Positions 1 through 6,950 of a DNA stretch of 9,032 bases are shown in pieces; within the stretch, counting starts at the first letter, position 1, and the number at the start of each line of letters is the position of its first letter. Source of the stretch: an uncultured Anaerosporobacter sp. (GTDB taxonomy: Bacteria; Bacillota; Clostridia; Lachnospirales; Lachnospiraceae). Under the pieces are notes generated by a model. That model searched no databases. It saw nothing but the letters and a program-made list of their open reading frames with translations, and was not told where the DNA came from. The stretch is taken from assembly GCA_945787925.1 (NCBI GenBank), contig CALZJY010000061.1:1-9032 (forward strand), given 5' to 3'. Made by a program: the position numbers and the translations under genes.

Positions 1-156
1 ATCATTATTACGTTTTTAGGTGTATTAGAGCTTATGAAGGTCGGGAAATTAAAAATCGAACAAGAGCAAATCTTTGATGACATTTTCATTACCTATGTAG
101 GCAACCCCAAAAATAGAGTCGTTGAGATTGAAGAAAATGATATCGTGTATGAATAG
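1..156 (+). CDS. scpA: Segregation and condensation protein A, C-terminal end (partial)
   Basis: The last 51 codons of a gene that begins outside the window are open in frame 1 and end in TAG at 154-156. The peptide starts with a helix of the type IITFLGVLELMKVGKL, followed by EQEQIFDDIFITYVG. This is the characteristic C-terminal winged-helix end of ScpA, the kleisin subunit that bridges the SMC heads. ScpA, ScpB and SMC form the bacterial condensin complex, which compacts and separates newly replicated chromosomes. The gene directly downstream is scpB, the usual partner, with only 12 bases between the stop and the preferred scpB start, so the two are co-transcribed. The N-terminal and middle parts of the protein cannot be assessed here. 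Confidence 0.9.
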   Translation: MIITFLGVLELMKVGKLKIEQEQIFDDIFITYVGNPKNRVVEIEENDIVYE

Positions 157-160
157 GAGA
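155..160 (+). promoter_or_regulatory. Ribosome binding site that decides the scpB start
   Basis: AGGAGA overlaps the scpA stop codon. It lies 8 bases before the GTG at 169, a normal distance, but only 2 bases before the GTG at 163. The second GTG is therefore the better scpB start. The overlap with the scpA stop suggests translational coupling. Confidence 0.7.
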
Positions 161-168
161 ATGTGATT

Positions 169-738
169 GTGGAATTAGCAAAAGTAAAGGCGACTATTGA
201 AGCGGTCTTATTTACACTTGGAGAAGCTGTCGAGCTAGATCGTATTGCAAAGACAATCGGGCACGATGAAGAAACAACAAAGCGAGTGCTTCAGTCTCTT
301 ATGGAGGACTACGCAGCAGAGGAAAGAGGAATCCAGATTATTGAAATCGATGGTTCCTACCAGATGTGTACGAAGGAGACGATGTATGATGCGTTAATCC
401 GTATCACACATATTCCGAAAAAGCATGTCCTTACTGACGTGCAGTTAGAGACCTTATCGATCATTGCATATAAGCAGCCAATTACGAGGGTAGAAATCGA
501 AGCTATCCGTGGTGTAAAATGTGACCATGCAATTAACAAGTTGATCGAATATAACTTAGTATGTGAAGCAGGACGTTTAGATGTTCCAGGAAAGCCGATT
601 TTATTTGGTACGACAGATGAATTCTTACGCAGTTTCGGTATTACTTCTCTAGAAGATCTTCCGGTATTAGATTCGGATAAGTTAGAAGATTTTAAGTCAG
701 AAGCAGAAGAAGAAGTACAATTACAATTAAGTTTATAA
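169..738 (+). CDS. scpB: Segregation and condensation protein B (ScpB)
   Basis: The protein has 189 residues from a GTG start. It is the dimeric winged-helix partner of ScpA in the SMC-ScpAB condensin, acting in the cytoplasm on the chromosome. The N-terminus MELAKVKATIEAVLFTLGEA is the classic ScpB opening (EAILFxxGEP type). It is followed by a first winged-helix domain (about residues 1-80), then the conserved core LETLSIIAYKQPITRVEIE, and IRGV with a second winged helix (about 85-165). The C-terminus is an acidic tail rich in Glu and Asp. Length is typical of the family (about 180-200). A GTG at 163 would add two residues but sits too close to the AGGAGA site; the start at 169 also fits family N-termini better. 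The gene follows scpA directly and is closed by a strong terminator, so scpA-scpB end a transcription unit here. Confidence 0.95.
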   Translation: MELAKVKATIEAVLFTLGEAVELDRIAKTIGHDEETTKRVLQSLMEDYAAEERGIQIIEIDGSYQMCTKETMYDALIRITHIPKKHVLTDVQLETLSIIAYKQPITRVEIEAIRGVKCDHAINKLIEYNLVCEAGRLDVPGKPILFGTTDEFLRSFGITSLEDLPVLDSDKLEDFKSEAEEEVQLQLSL

Positions 739-764
739 GTAGAGCGAATCCGTTCTATATAAGG

Positions 765-803
765 AGCAGGATAAAAGAGAATTTCTTTTATCCTGCTTTT
801 TCT
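765..803 (+). terminator. Intrinsic terminator after scpB
   Basis: A perfect 14-bp stem is formed by AGCAGGATAAAAGA (765-778) and TCTTTTATCCTGCT (784-797), with a 5-base loop, followed at once by a T-rich run (797-803). It lies 26 bases after the scpB stop. A smaller hairpin (740-746 with 751-757, one G-U pair, AATC loop) sits just upstream and may assist. This separates scpAB transcription from the germination operon. Confidence 0.87.
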
Positions 804-863
804 CGTTACATGGCTAGAGCCCTCCCCTTGGATTTTCCCAGGTTCGATTTCATAGAAGATGTC

Positions 864-892
864 GTGATAAAAAGTAGGTAGATGGATATACT
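864..892 (+). promoter_or_regulatory. Candidate promoter of the germination operon
   Basis: GTGATA (864-869) and TATACT (887-892) are 17 bases apart and match the housekeeping -35 and -10 hexamers at 4 of 6 and 5 of 6 positions. The gerA-type start codon is about 40 bases further on. Germinant-receptor operons are normally read by the forespore factor sigma-G. TATACTA at 887-893 also resembles the sigma-G -10 (CATnnTA type), with a weak TGATAA about 16 bases upstream. The sequence cannot choose between these readings. The 804-863 stretch between the terminator and this site shows no recognisable element. Confidence 0.3.
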
Positions 893-932
893 ATGAAAGA
901 TAATGACAGTGTAGGAAAAAAGGTGAAAAAAC

Positions 933-2456
933 ATGCAAAAATTATATGACGATCAAGAAAAAGTAGCAGTGCCGATTGCGAAAAAGCTTGATCAAAATGT
1001 AAAGACAGTAGAGGCGCTCTTTAAAGATGCTGCCGACTGTGTAAAACGAAAATTTACAATTGGGGGAGAGAATAAGGTTGATATCTACTTTTTATATTTG
1101 GATAACATGGTAAACAAAGAATTAGTAGAAATGGACACATTACGTTATTTGATTTATAAGATGGATGATCTTCCTAGAGAAAAGCAGTTTGAGTACATTT
1201 TAGATAAGGGAATCCGTTCTGCGGATGTCAGTATACTTACCACTATGGAAGACGTAGTCGATAACGTGCTGTCGGGGGATACGGTAATCTTTGTAGATGG
1301 CTATAATCAGGTAATAAGTGTTTCTATTCGAGGGTTTGCAAATCGTGGCGTACCTACAACTTCAAAAGAGGTTACGGTAAGAGGGTCCCAAGAGGCATTT
1401 AGTGAAGCATTGTTCGTAAACCGTGTATTGCTTCGTAAGAGGATTAAAGATACACGATTTAAGATTGTACAAAAGAAGGTCGGCGTTCGTACAAAGACAG
1501 ATGTGGCTATTTGTTATATTGAGGATATTGTAAAACCAGGAGTGTTAGAAGACCTATATGAGCGCCTAGATAGCTTTGTTATCGATGGAATCTTTGATAG
1601 CGGAATGTTAGAACAATTGACTGAACGAAATCATTACTCCCCATTTCCAGAGTTTCAATCAACGGAACGTCCAGATAAGGCAGCAAGCGCATTGACAGAA
1701 GGACGTGTCTGTGTCATTGTAGATAACTCGCCTATGGTATTGTTGCTTCCAACTACATTAAATGCGTTTTATCAAGCATCCGATGATTATTATAGTCGAT
1801 GGGAAATTGCAACCTTCGCAAGAATTTTAAGATATCTTGCATCGTTTTTAGCCGTAGCGCTTCCGGGATTGTATATCACCATCGTAAACTATCAGGCAGA
1901 ATTAGTGTCTTCTAGTCTGGCACTTTCCTTTGCGGCCGCTCGGGAAGGGGTGCCGTTCTCCATCCTGTTAGAAGTCATTGTTATGGAAATCGCCTTTGAA
2001 TTATTGCTTGAAGCAGGAATTCGTCTTCCTGGACCAATGGGCAATACGATTGGTATTGTTGGTGGTTTGATTATTGGAGATGCAGCAGTTAACGCACATC
2101 TTGCTAGTCCGATGGTTGTAATCATCGTTGCGTTAACTGCAATTACTGCATTTACAATTCCAAATGAAGCATTTTCTGCAGCCTTTCGTTTGATTCGATA
2201 TATGATTATTTTCTTGTCTGCATGGTGGGGACTGTATGGATTTATATTAGGTGTGGCAATATTATTTATTCATTTATCTAGCCTAACTAGCTTTGGAATG
2301 CCATATTTAATGCCATTTGTAGGTTCGACCCTAAATGATAGCAATGATTATCAGGATGCCATCATCAAGATGCCACTAGATAAGCAGACAGTACGACCGG
2401 CCTTTGCAAAACAAGGTGCAAGACGTCGATTGATTAAGAAACAGAAAAATAAATAG
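933..2456 (+). CDS. Spore germination receptor A subunit (GerA family; GerAA/GerBA/GerKA type)
   Basis: The protein has 507 residues and is the A subunit of a nutrient germinant receptor in the spore inner membrane. Known relatives assemble into an oligomer that acts as a nutrient-gated ion channel. The soluble N-terminal domain (about residues 15-285) carries family hallmarks: VDGY (121-124), the RGxxNRG block (133-139), VRG (149-151), RKRIKD (169-173 region), RTKTDVAI (186-193), a DGxFDSG block (218-224) and the SPFPExQxTERPD segment (236-248). The C-terminal membrane domain (about 295-460) has several hydrophobic helices with PGPMG (366-370) and GGLIIGDAAV (377-386), followed by a basic tail. 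The ATG at 933 is preceded by AAGGTG at 920-925 with 7 bases of spacing. Length is typical or slightly long. The next gene begins 15 bases downstream, so the two form an operon. The germinant cannot be deduced. Several paralogue names exist, so no symbol is assigned. Confidence 0.95.
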   Translation: MQKLYDDQEKVAVPIAKKLDQNVKTVEALFKDAADCVKRKFTIGGENKVDIYFLYLDNMVNKELVEMDTLRYLIYKMDDLPREKQFEYILDKGIRSADVSILTTMEDVVDNVLSGDTVIFVDGYNQVISVSIRGFANRGVPTTSKEVTVRGSQEAFSEALFVNRVLLRKRIKDTRFKIVQKKVGVRTKTDVAICYIEDIVKPGVLEDLYERLDSFVIDGIFDSGMLEQLTERNHYSPFPEFQSTERPDKAASALTEGRVCVIVDNSPMVLLLPTTLNAFYQASDDYYSRWEIATFARILRYLASFLAVALPGLYITIVNYQAELVSSSLALSFAAAREGVPFSILLEVIVMEIAFELLLEAGIRLPGPMGNTIGIVGGLIIGDAAVNAHLASPMVVIIVALTAITAFTIPNEAFSAAFRLIRYMIIFLSAWWGLYGFILGVAILFIHLSSLTSFGMPYLMPFVGSTLNDSNDYQDAIIKMPLDKQTVRPAFAKQGARRRLIKKQKNK

Positions 2457-2471
2457 ACAAGGATGTAGGTT

Positions 2472-4736
2472 ATGTATTCAGAGAATAGAAAAATCACATT
2501 ACGACAGCTGAAGCGGCTGATTGTATTTGACTTATTCGGAATCATATGTCTTGTGGTTCCGTATGTCGTCACGTCAAATACGGGATATGATGGATTACCC
2601 GCATTATGTTTCGGATTCCTACTGGTTCTCGTATATTTGCTGATTTTAGTTTTTTTTATGAAATATATTAGGGGAAGTTATCTTGACTTTATGAAAGAAA
2701 CATTAGGAACGATTGGTTCCTTTATCGTTTGTGCGTTATATTTATTCAAGTTCTTTGCTTCGATTGTAATGGTAACGAGATTATTTACGGAGGTAATTTC
2801 ACAAACCTTGCTAGAGCGCTATGGTGCAATCTCCATTATCGCGCCGATGATCATAGTCTCCGCATATCTTGGAATCAAAGGATGTGAAGTTCGTGCACGT
2901 TTTTCCCAGGCATTATACTTTGTTGTGACTGTCCCAATCTTTTTGTTACTCCTATTAGGATTAAAAGACGTAGATATTGCTAACCTGATGCCTATCTTTA
3001 CAGCAAATATAAATCAGACGGCATTAGGTGCCTATGGATACTTTTTGATCTTTAATGTATTAGAACTCTTATTATTCATCAAACACTATGTGGCAGATGA
3101 TAAAAAACATCGTTCCATTCATACATCCATCTTGGTGTATTGTATGCAGGGCTTAGGGATCATCTTTGTATTTTCATTTATATTTATGATTCTTACGACT
3201 GGATTGATTGGAGCGAATGCTGCATCTGCGAAAATCTGGTCAAGCGTATTTATTATGCAATTAATCAAGGTGCCATGGACGTTGTTAAATCGTCAGGATT
3301 CCCTAATCCTTGGGCTTTGGATGCTTACTATCTTTAGCATCCTTGGAGCATTTTTGTACTATATGTGCAATATGATGAAAGGGATGTTTGGAGTACGCAA
3401 CAAACGCTATATGATGCCATTGATTGCAGTGATTGTAATCATCGCCAGTGCAGTTCCAATGGACTTGGAAGTATATTATGAGTATTATGCACGCTATATT
3501 ACGTATATTGGGCTGCCACAGTCCATTATCTTACCGCTTCTCGTTATACTCATTGATCGTATTCGTGGCGCAGTCGGAAAAAAAACTCATAACGCACAGT
3601 CATCCAATGGTTTGAAAAAGCGGGCAAAGTCACTCTCTATGCTAGTAGTAGGATTCATTATGATTGGCATGTTGTCTTCTTGTGGAGACCGTATTGAAAT
3701 CGAAGATCGAGAATTTGTACAAGCATTGGCAGTGGACTACACCAATAATGAACTGACGGCATATTATATCCTTCCGGATGTGGCAGCGATTTCAGACCAA
3801 CCATCGACGGATCCGGAAAAATTACTTCGTACGTTCCATGGCGCAAATTTCTTTGACATAGAAGAACAATATAAGCTTTGTTCCTCAAAGAAATTAGATT
3901 ACAGCCACTTGAAAGTATTGATCGTGGGAGAGAAACTGCTTCAGAATGAAATCATGATGCAGGATGTGGTAACCTATCTGCAAAATAATTACGAGATTTC
4001 TAAGAATACGTATATCTTTCTCGTAAAAGATAATATCAAAGATATTGTAGACTACAATAAGAATGTGTCAAATGGAATCGGTGATTATTTAGACCGTATG
4101 TATCGTAATAATTTGGTACAGTCTGAGAAAGAAGAAATCACCTTAGGAAGTTTGATTAATGCTAAGAATAATAGTGATTTTGCCATTCAGTTACCGCTTT
4201 TAACAATTCGAAATAACGACCTTTCCATCAATGGGATTGGCATTGTAAGAAACGACCGCCTTGTAAATGAAATCGAAGGACAGAATGTTGTCTATACCGA
4301 TTTATTAAGTGGATACGGGGAAAACAGCCGTATATTTGTTCCAGAAGAAGAGAATAAAGATCCCAAATACGTGGTACGTCTTACTGAGATAAAAACCATG
4401 AACACGATTACGGTTCAAAATGGAAAACCGTTATATTCGTATTATCTTCAAGCAACGGGAGTAGTGGAAAAAGGACTTAGTGCCAATTCCACTGTGACTT
4501 CGGAGGAGAAAGAAAAACAGACGAAGGAAATAAAGAAACTCGTAGATGAGAAATTGAGAAAAGAATTAACGAATCAATTCGATATGATTGAGAAGAAAGA
4601 CCAAATCGATTATCTGAATATTTATCGTATGTGTCGATATAAAAATCCAAAACTGTTTAAGTTCTATGAAGATAATCAAAAGGGATTCTTGCAAGATTTG
4701 CAGTATTCCATTTCTGTAGACGTAAAGTTTTACTAA
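2472..4736 (+). CDS. Fused spore germination permease-lipoprotein (GerB-GerC fusion)
   Basis: One continuous frame of 754 residues contains two proteins that are normally separate. Residues 1 to about 368 are a GerB-type endospore germination permease of the APC transporter superfamily, with ten likely membrane helices (roughly 15-33, 43-63, 81-103, 119-135, 145-163, 186-204, 218-245, 276-300, 313-329, 342-362). GerAB-type subunits bind the germinant. Residues 369-388 form a basic hydrophilic linker. Residues 381-404 look like a complete lipoprotein signal peptide: KKRAK, a hydrophobic stretch (390-401), then the lipobox LSSC with Cys404 (codon 3681-3683). Residues 404-754 are a Ger(x)C domain of normal size, beginning GDRIEIEDREFVQALAVDY. 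The start ATG has AAGGATG at 2459-2465. With ten helices the GerB C-terminus would be cytoplasmic, so an eleventh segment would correctly export the GerC domain. Signal peptidase II could cut before Cys404, but this is inference. A run of eight A at the junction raises frameshifting or a sequencing indel as alternatives. Confidence 0.9.
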   Translation: MYSENRKITLRQLKRLIVFDLFGIICLVVPYVVTSNTGYDGLPALCFGFLLVLVYLLILVFFMKYIRGSYLDFMKETLGTIGSFIVCALYLFKFFASIVMVTRLFTEVISQTLLERYGAISIIAPMIIVSAYLGIKGCEVRARFSQALYFVVTVPIFLLLLLGLKDVDIANLMPIFTANINQTALGAYGYFLIFNVLELLLFIKHYVADDKKHRSIHTSILVYCMQGLGIIFVFSFIFMILTTGLIGANAASAKIWSSVFIMQLIKVPWTLLNRQDSLILGLWMLTIFSILGAFLYYMCNMMKGMFGVRNKRYMMPLIAVIVIIASAVPMDLEVYYEYYARYITYIGLPQSIILPLLVILIDRIRGAVGKKTHNAQSSNGLKKRAKSLSMLVVGFIMIGMLSSCGDRIEIEDREFVQALAVDYTNNELTAYYILPDVAAISDQPSTDPEKLLRTFHGANFFDIEEQYKLCSSKKLDYSHLKVLIVGEKLLQNEIMMQDVVTYLQNNYEISKNTYIFLVKDNIKDIVDYNKNVSNGIGDYLDRMYRNNLVQSEKEEITLGSLINAKNNSDFAIQLPLLTIRNNDLSINGIGIVRNDRLVNEIEGQNVVYTDLLSGYGENSRIFVPEEENKDPKYVVRLTEIKTMNTITVQNGKPLYSYYLQATGVVEKGLSANSTVTSEEKEKQTKEIKKLVDEKLRKELTNQFDMIEKKDQIDYLNIYRMCRYKNPKLFKFYEDNQKGFLQDLQYSISVDVKFY
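3578..3592 (+). other. A8 slippery site and -1 frame stop at the GerB/GerC junction
   Basis: Eight consecutive A residues (3578-3585) are read as ggA AAA AAA act, which places an A-AAA-AAA heptamer in the frame required for -1 ribosomal slippage. After a -1 shift the next codons are AAC, TCA and TAA (3590-3592). Insertion of one A into the mRNA by polymerase slippage gives the same stop. The shortened product would be a 373-residue GerB without GerC. I see no obvious downstream pseudoknot or strong upstream Shine-Dalgarno stimulator, so function is unproven. Confidence 0.4.
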
Positions 4737-4758
4737 CTAAATAAGGACAAGAATATGG

Positions 4759-4798
4759 ATTACCAGCGAAAGTACCTCATAGTATTCTCGCTGGTAAT
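4759..4798 (+). terminator. Inverted repeat after the germination operon (weak terminator or operator)
   Basis: ATTACCAGCGA (4759-4769) and TCGCTGGTAAT (4788-4798) form a perfect 11-bp stem with an 18-base loop that can pair partly further in. It starts 22 bases after the fusion gene stop, as a terminator would, but only TTTG follows, which is a poor T run. Its right arm ends 1 base before an extended -10 promoter, so it may instead, or also, be an operator for the two-component genes. Confidence 0.45.
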
Positions 4799-4799
4799 T

Positions 4800-4808
4800 T
4801 GTTATAAT
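4800..4808 (+). promoter_or_regulatory. Extended -10 promoter of the two-component operon
   Basis: TGTTATAAT is a perfect extended -10 element (TGnTATAAT). The -35 region at about 4780-4785 is poor, which is usual for extended -10 promoters. Transcription would begin near 4815, just ahead of the strong ribosome binding site GAGGTGAT (4817-4824) of the response regulator, giving a very short leader. Confidence 0.6.
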
Positions 4809-4827
4809 GAGAAAATGAGGTGATGAA

Positions 4828-5493
4828 ATGAGTAGAATTTTAGTAGTTGAGGATGAAACATCCATTCAAAAGCTTTTATTTACTTGCCTGACAGAGGTGG
4901 GTTATGATGTCTGCGTTGCAGGAGATGGGAGAGAGGCTTTGCGACAATTTGAGCAAGATGCCTTCGATCTTGTGTTGTTAGACATCATGCTTCCACATCT
5001 AAATGGATATGAGGTATGCAAACGAATTCGAGAGCAATCGGATGTTCCGGTCATCATGTTGACGGCATTGGACGATGAGAACAATATGATGAAAGGCTTT
5101 GATCTAAAAATAGATGATTATATTACGAAACCATTTTCAATGTCTGTCGTAGTAAAGCGGGTACAGGCGGTCCTTCGTAGAAGTAAGGGGAATGAATCAG
5201 CGAATATGTTGACATATAAGAATCTTGCGATTGATACCGTAGGACATGTAATTTACTTAGACCACAAACCAGTGACGCTTACGACGAAAGAATTTGATAT
5301 TGTACATTTGCTAGTGAAGAACAAAGGACGGGTGTTCACAAGGGATAACTTATTAGATGCGATCTGGGGAGTTGGTTATTATGGAGATGAACGATTGATC
5401 AACACCCATATTAGAAATATTCGAAGAAAGCTAGGCGATGACATTATCGTGACAGTGCGAGGGGTGGGATACCGCGTTGATAAAGAGAATTAA
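4828..5493 (+). CDS. Response regulator transcription factor, OmpR/PhoB family
   Basis: The protein has 221 residues: a receiver domain (about 1-118) and a winged-helix DNA-binding domain (about 125-218). In the receiver, the acidic pair is Glu8-Asp9, the phosphate acceptor is Asp52 (LLDIMLP), the switch residues are Thr79 and Tyr98, and the conserved lysine is Lys101 (ITKPF), so it should be fully phosphorylatable. The DNA-binding part has the usual LTTKEFDIVHLLVKNKGRVFTRDNLLDAIWG and THIRNIRRKLGDD blocks and ends in VRGVGYRV. The start ATG follows GAGGTGAT closely. The downstream kinase gene overlaps its end by 17 bases, so the pair is co-transcribed and probably translationally coupled. 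The sequence resembles regulators of the broad VanR-like group, but target genes cannot be named. The adjacent carboxypeptidase is a natural candidate. Confidence 0.95.
   Translation: MSRILVVEDETSIQKLLFTCLTEVGYDVCVAGDGREALRQFEQDAFDLVLLDIMLPHLNGYEVCKRIREQSDVPVIMLTALDDENNMMKGFDLKIDDYITKPFSMSVVVKRVQAVLRRSKGNESANMLTYKNLAIDTVGHVIYLDHKPVTLTTKEFDIVHLLVKNKGRVFTRDNLLDAIWGVGYYGDERLINTHIRNIRRKLGDDIIVTVRGVGYRVDKEN
5460..5466 (+). promoter_or_regulatory. Ribosome binding site supporting the TTG start of the kinase gene
   Basis: AGGGGTG lies inside the end of the response-regulator gene, 10 bases before the TTG at 5477. No ATG or GTG occurs in that frame nearby; the first in-frame ATG, near 5629, would remove the first membrane helix. 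This supports the unusual TTG start. Confidence 0.6.
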
Positions 5494-6880
5494 ACAGAAC
5501 TTAAATATAAAGGTATTCCTAGGAATCTTCTTATTGCTCGCCTGCTCTTGTGCGATTATCTACTCCGTGGTATTAGTTTCTTTGCCAGATAGCTTTAAGA
5601 CGACGAAGGAAGAAGAAATCCATCGAGATATGGATATCATCACGCAAAAGATCAATGGAGTATCCTATCAGAGGGCAAAACAAATCTTATATAGTTATGC
5701 GAATAATAATGACTATGAGATTGCATTGTTGGATGGTTATGGCCAAGTTTTATTCTATAGCTATACGGAGAATGAGACGCGGAGCGCAACACTAGATCCT
5801 GACAGCCTGCTTGTAAGCATCGTAAACGAAGGCAGTGCGGTTGTTTATACAAATGTCTATATTAATGATGAGGTCAATCCTTGCGTATTATACGTATATG
5901 GATATGGAGAGACAATCAACAGCATCTCCCATATCCTGTTTTCCTATTTGCCGCTGATTATAGCCATCATCGTATGTTTGGCAGCAGTAGGAGCCTTCGT
6001 ATCAGCTAGGTTGATTACGACCCCGATTCGCAAATTATCCATACAGTCAGAGCGTATGGCGGTAATGGAAGACGAGGTTCATTGTGATTTGAACCGAAAT
6101 GATGAACTTGGAGTTCTTAGTTCTAACTTAGATTCCATGTACAAGAGGCTGATGGAGACTATGTATGAGTTAGAAGCAAGAAGCGAGGAATTGCAAATAG
6201 AGATAGAAAAACAGAAACAAGCAGAGCAACAAAGAAAAGACTTCTTTGCAGCAGTTTCTCATGAGTTGAAGACGCCGATTACCATCCTAAAAGGTGAGCT
6301 AGAAGGTATGATTCATCAATACGGGGAATATAAGGATCGCGATAAGTATCTGCTCCATACGATGGAAATTACCAATGAGATTGAAAAGATGGTGAAGGAG
6401 ATTCTGTTAATCAGCAAGATGAATTCCGATACGGTACAGAGAGAACTTCATAGGACAAATCTGACGGACCTGCTATATGATACGTATGAACAGTATATTC
6501 CCCTTGCCAACCAGAAGCAGATCGACATTATTTGCGATGCAGAAGACGATGTATATGCCAATATCGATGTACCGACGTTCCGAAAGGTAATCTCAAACCT
6601 AATCGTAAATGCGGTAAATTATTCTCCAGAACATGCACAGGTCATTATTACGCTAGAGGAAAAGACATTGAAAGTAGAGAATACGGGTGTCTTTATTGAC
6701 GAAGAGAACTTAAAGAAACTATTTGAACCATTTTATCGTGTGGAGCAATCCAGAAACCGTGCAACAGGCGGGACAGGCCTTGGGCTTTATATTGTAAAGT
6801 CCATCCTGGAATTACACCATATGGGGTATGAGATGTGTAACACAAACGAGGGAGTTTTATTTACTGTATTCCTTGTATAA
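5477..6880 (+). CDS. Membrane sensor histidine kinase (HAMP-HisKA-HATPase)
   Basis: The protein has 467 residues from a TTG start. It has a first membrane helix at about residues 13-35 and an extracytoplasmic sensor region of about 115 residues (36-150) with no named domain that I recognise. A second helix spans about 153-177, followed by HAMP (about 178-230) and a charged coiled coil (about 225-250). The HisKA domain has phospho-acceptor His262 (AAVSHELKTPIT), and the HATPase domain spans about 360-467. The N box is intact (Asn378 in NLIVNAVNYS). The G1 box reads ENTGVFI rather than DxGxG, a substitution common in VanS-like kinases of Bacillota. The F box (LFEPFYRVEQSRNR) and G2 box (GGTGLGLYIVKS) are intact, so activity is expected. 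The gene overlaps the response regulator by 17 bases and is its cognate partner. The G1 variant and the neighbouring D,D-carboxypeptidase hint at envelope sensing, which is inference. Confidence 0.93.
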   Translation: MIKRIKQNLNIKVFLGIFLLLACSCAIIYSVVLVSLPDSFKTTKEEEIHRDMDIITQKINGVSYQRAKQILYSYANNNDYEIALLDGYGQVLFYSYTENETRSATLDPDSLLVSIVNEGSAVVYTNVYINDEVNPCVLYVYGYGETINSISHILFSYLPLIIAIIVCLAAVGAFVSARLITTPIRKLSIQSERMAVMEDEVHCDLNRNDELGVLSSNLDSMYKRLMETMYELEARSEELQIEIEKQKQAEQQRKDFFAAVSHELKTPITILKGELEGMIHQYGEYKDRDKYLLHTMEITNEIEKMVKEILLISKMNSDTVQRELHRTNLTDLLYDTYEQYIPLANQKQIDIICDAEDDVYANIDVPTFRKVISNLIVNAVNYSPEHAQVIITLEEKTLKVENTGVFIDEENLKKLFEPFYRVEQSRNRATGGTGLGLYIVKSILELHHMGYEMCNTNEGVLFTVFLV

Positions 6881-6894
6881 AGAAAAGAATATTT

Positions 6895-6934
6895 CTCTCG
6901 TTTTCTAATAAAATGAAAGTAAGAATAGCGAGAG
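6895..6934 (+). other. Small inverted repeat between the kinase and carboxypeptidase genes
   Basis: CTCTCGTT (6895-6902) and AGCGAGAG (6927-6934) can form an 8-bp stem with one G-U pair and a 24-base A/T-rich loop. The loop includes TAAAAT (6909-6914), which resembles a -10 box but has no good -35. The element could be a regulatory site or a weak RNA structure ahead of the carboxypeptidase gene. No convincing terminator separates the two genes, so readthrough from the two-component operon is possible. Confidence 0.25.
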
Positions 6935-6950
6935 TGTGTAGGAGCATATA

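Noticed and set aside
810..881. Short + strand frame of 23 codons between the scpB terminator and the germination operon
   Set aside because: No ribosome binding site precedes it, it contains no recognisable motif, and it overlaps the candidate promoter region.
893..949. 18-codon frame (ATG at 893) running into the start of the gerA-type gene
   Set aside because: It has no Shine-Dalgarno site, and its start coincides with the likely -10 or transcription start region. Chance is the simpler explanation.
1892..2572. Minus-strand open frames opposite the gerA-type gene and the start of the fusion gene
   Set aside because: They are opposite strongly conserved GerA-family and GerB-family coding sequence and have no supporting start signals or motifs.
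2472..4736. Treating the GerB-GerC frame as a pseudogene or broken gene
   Set aside because: Both halves are full length, no stop interrupts the frame, and lipobox and topology are intact. A homopolymer error remains possible but decay is not indicated.
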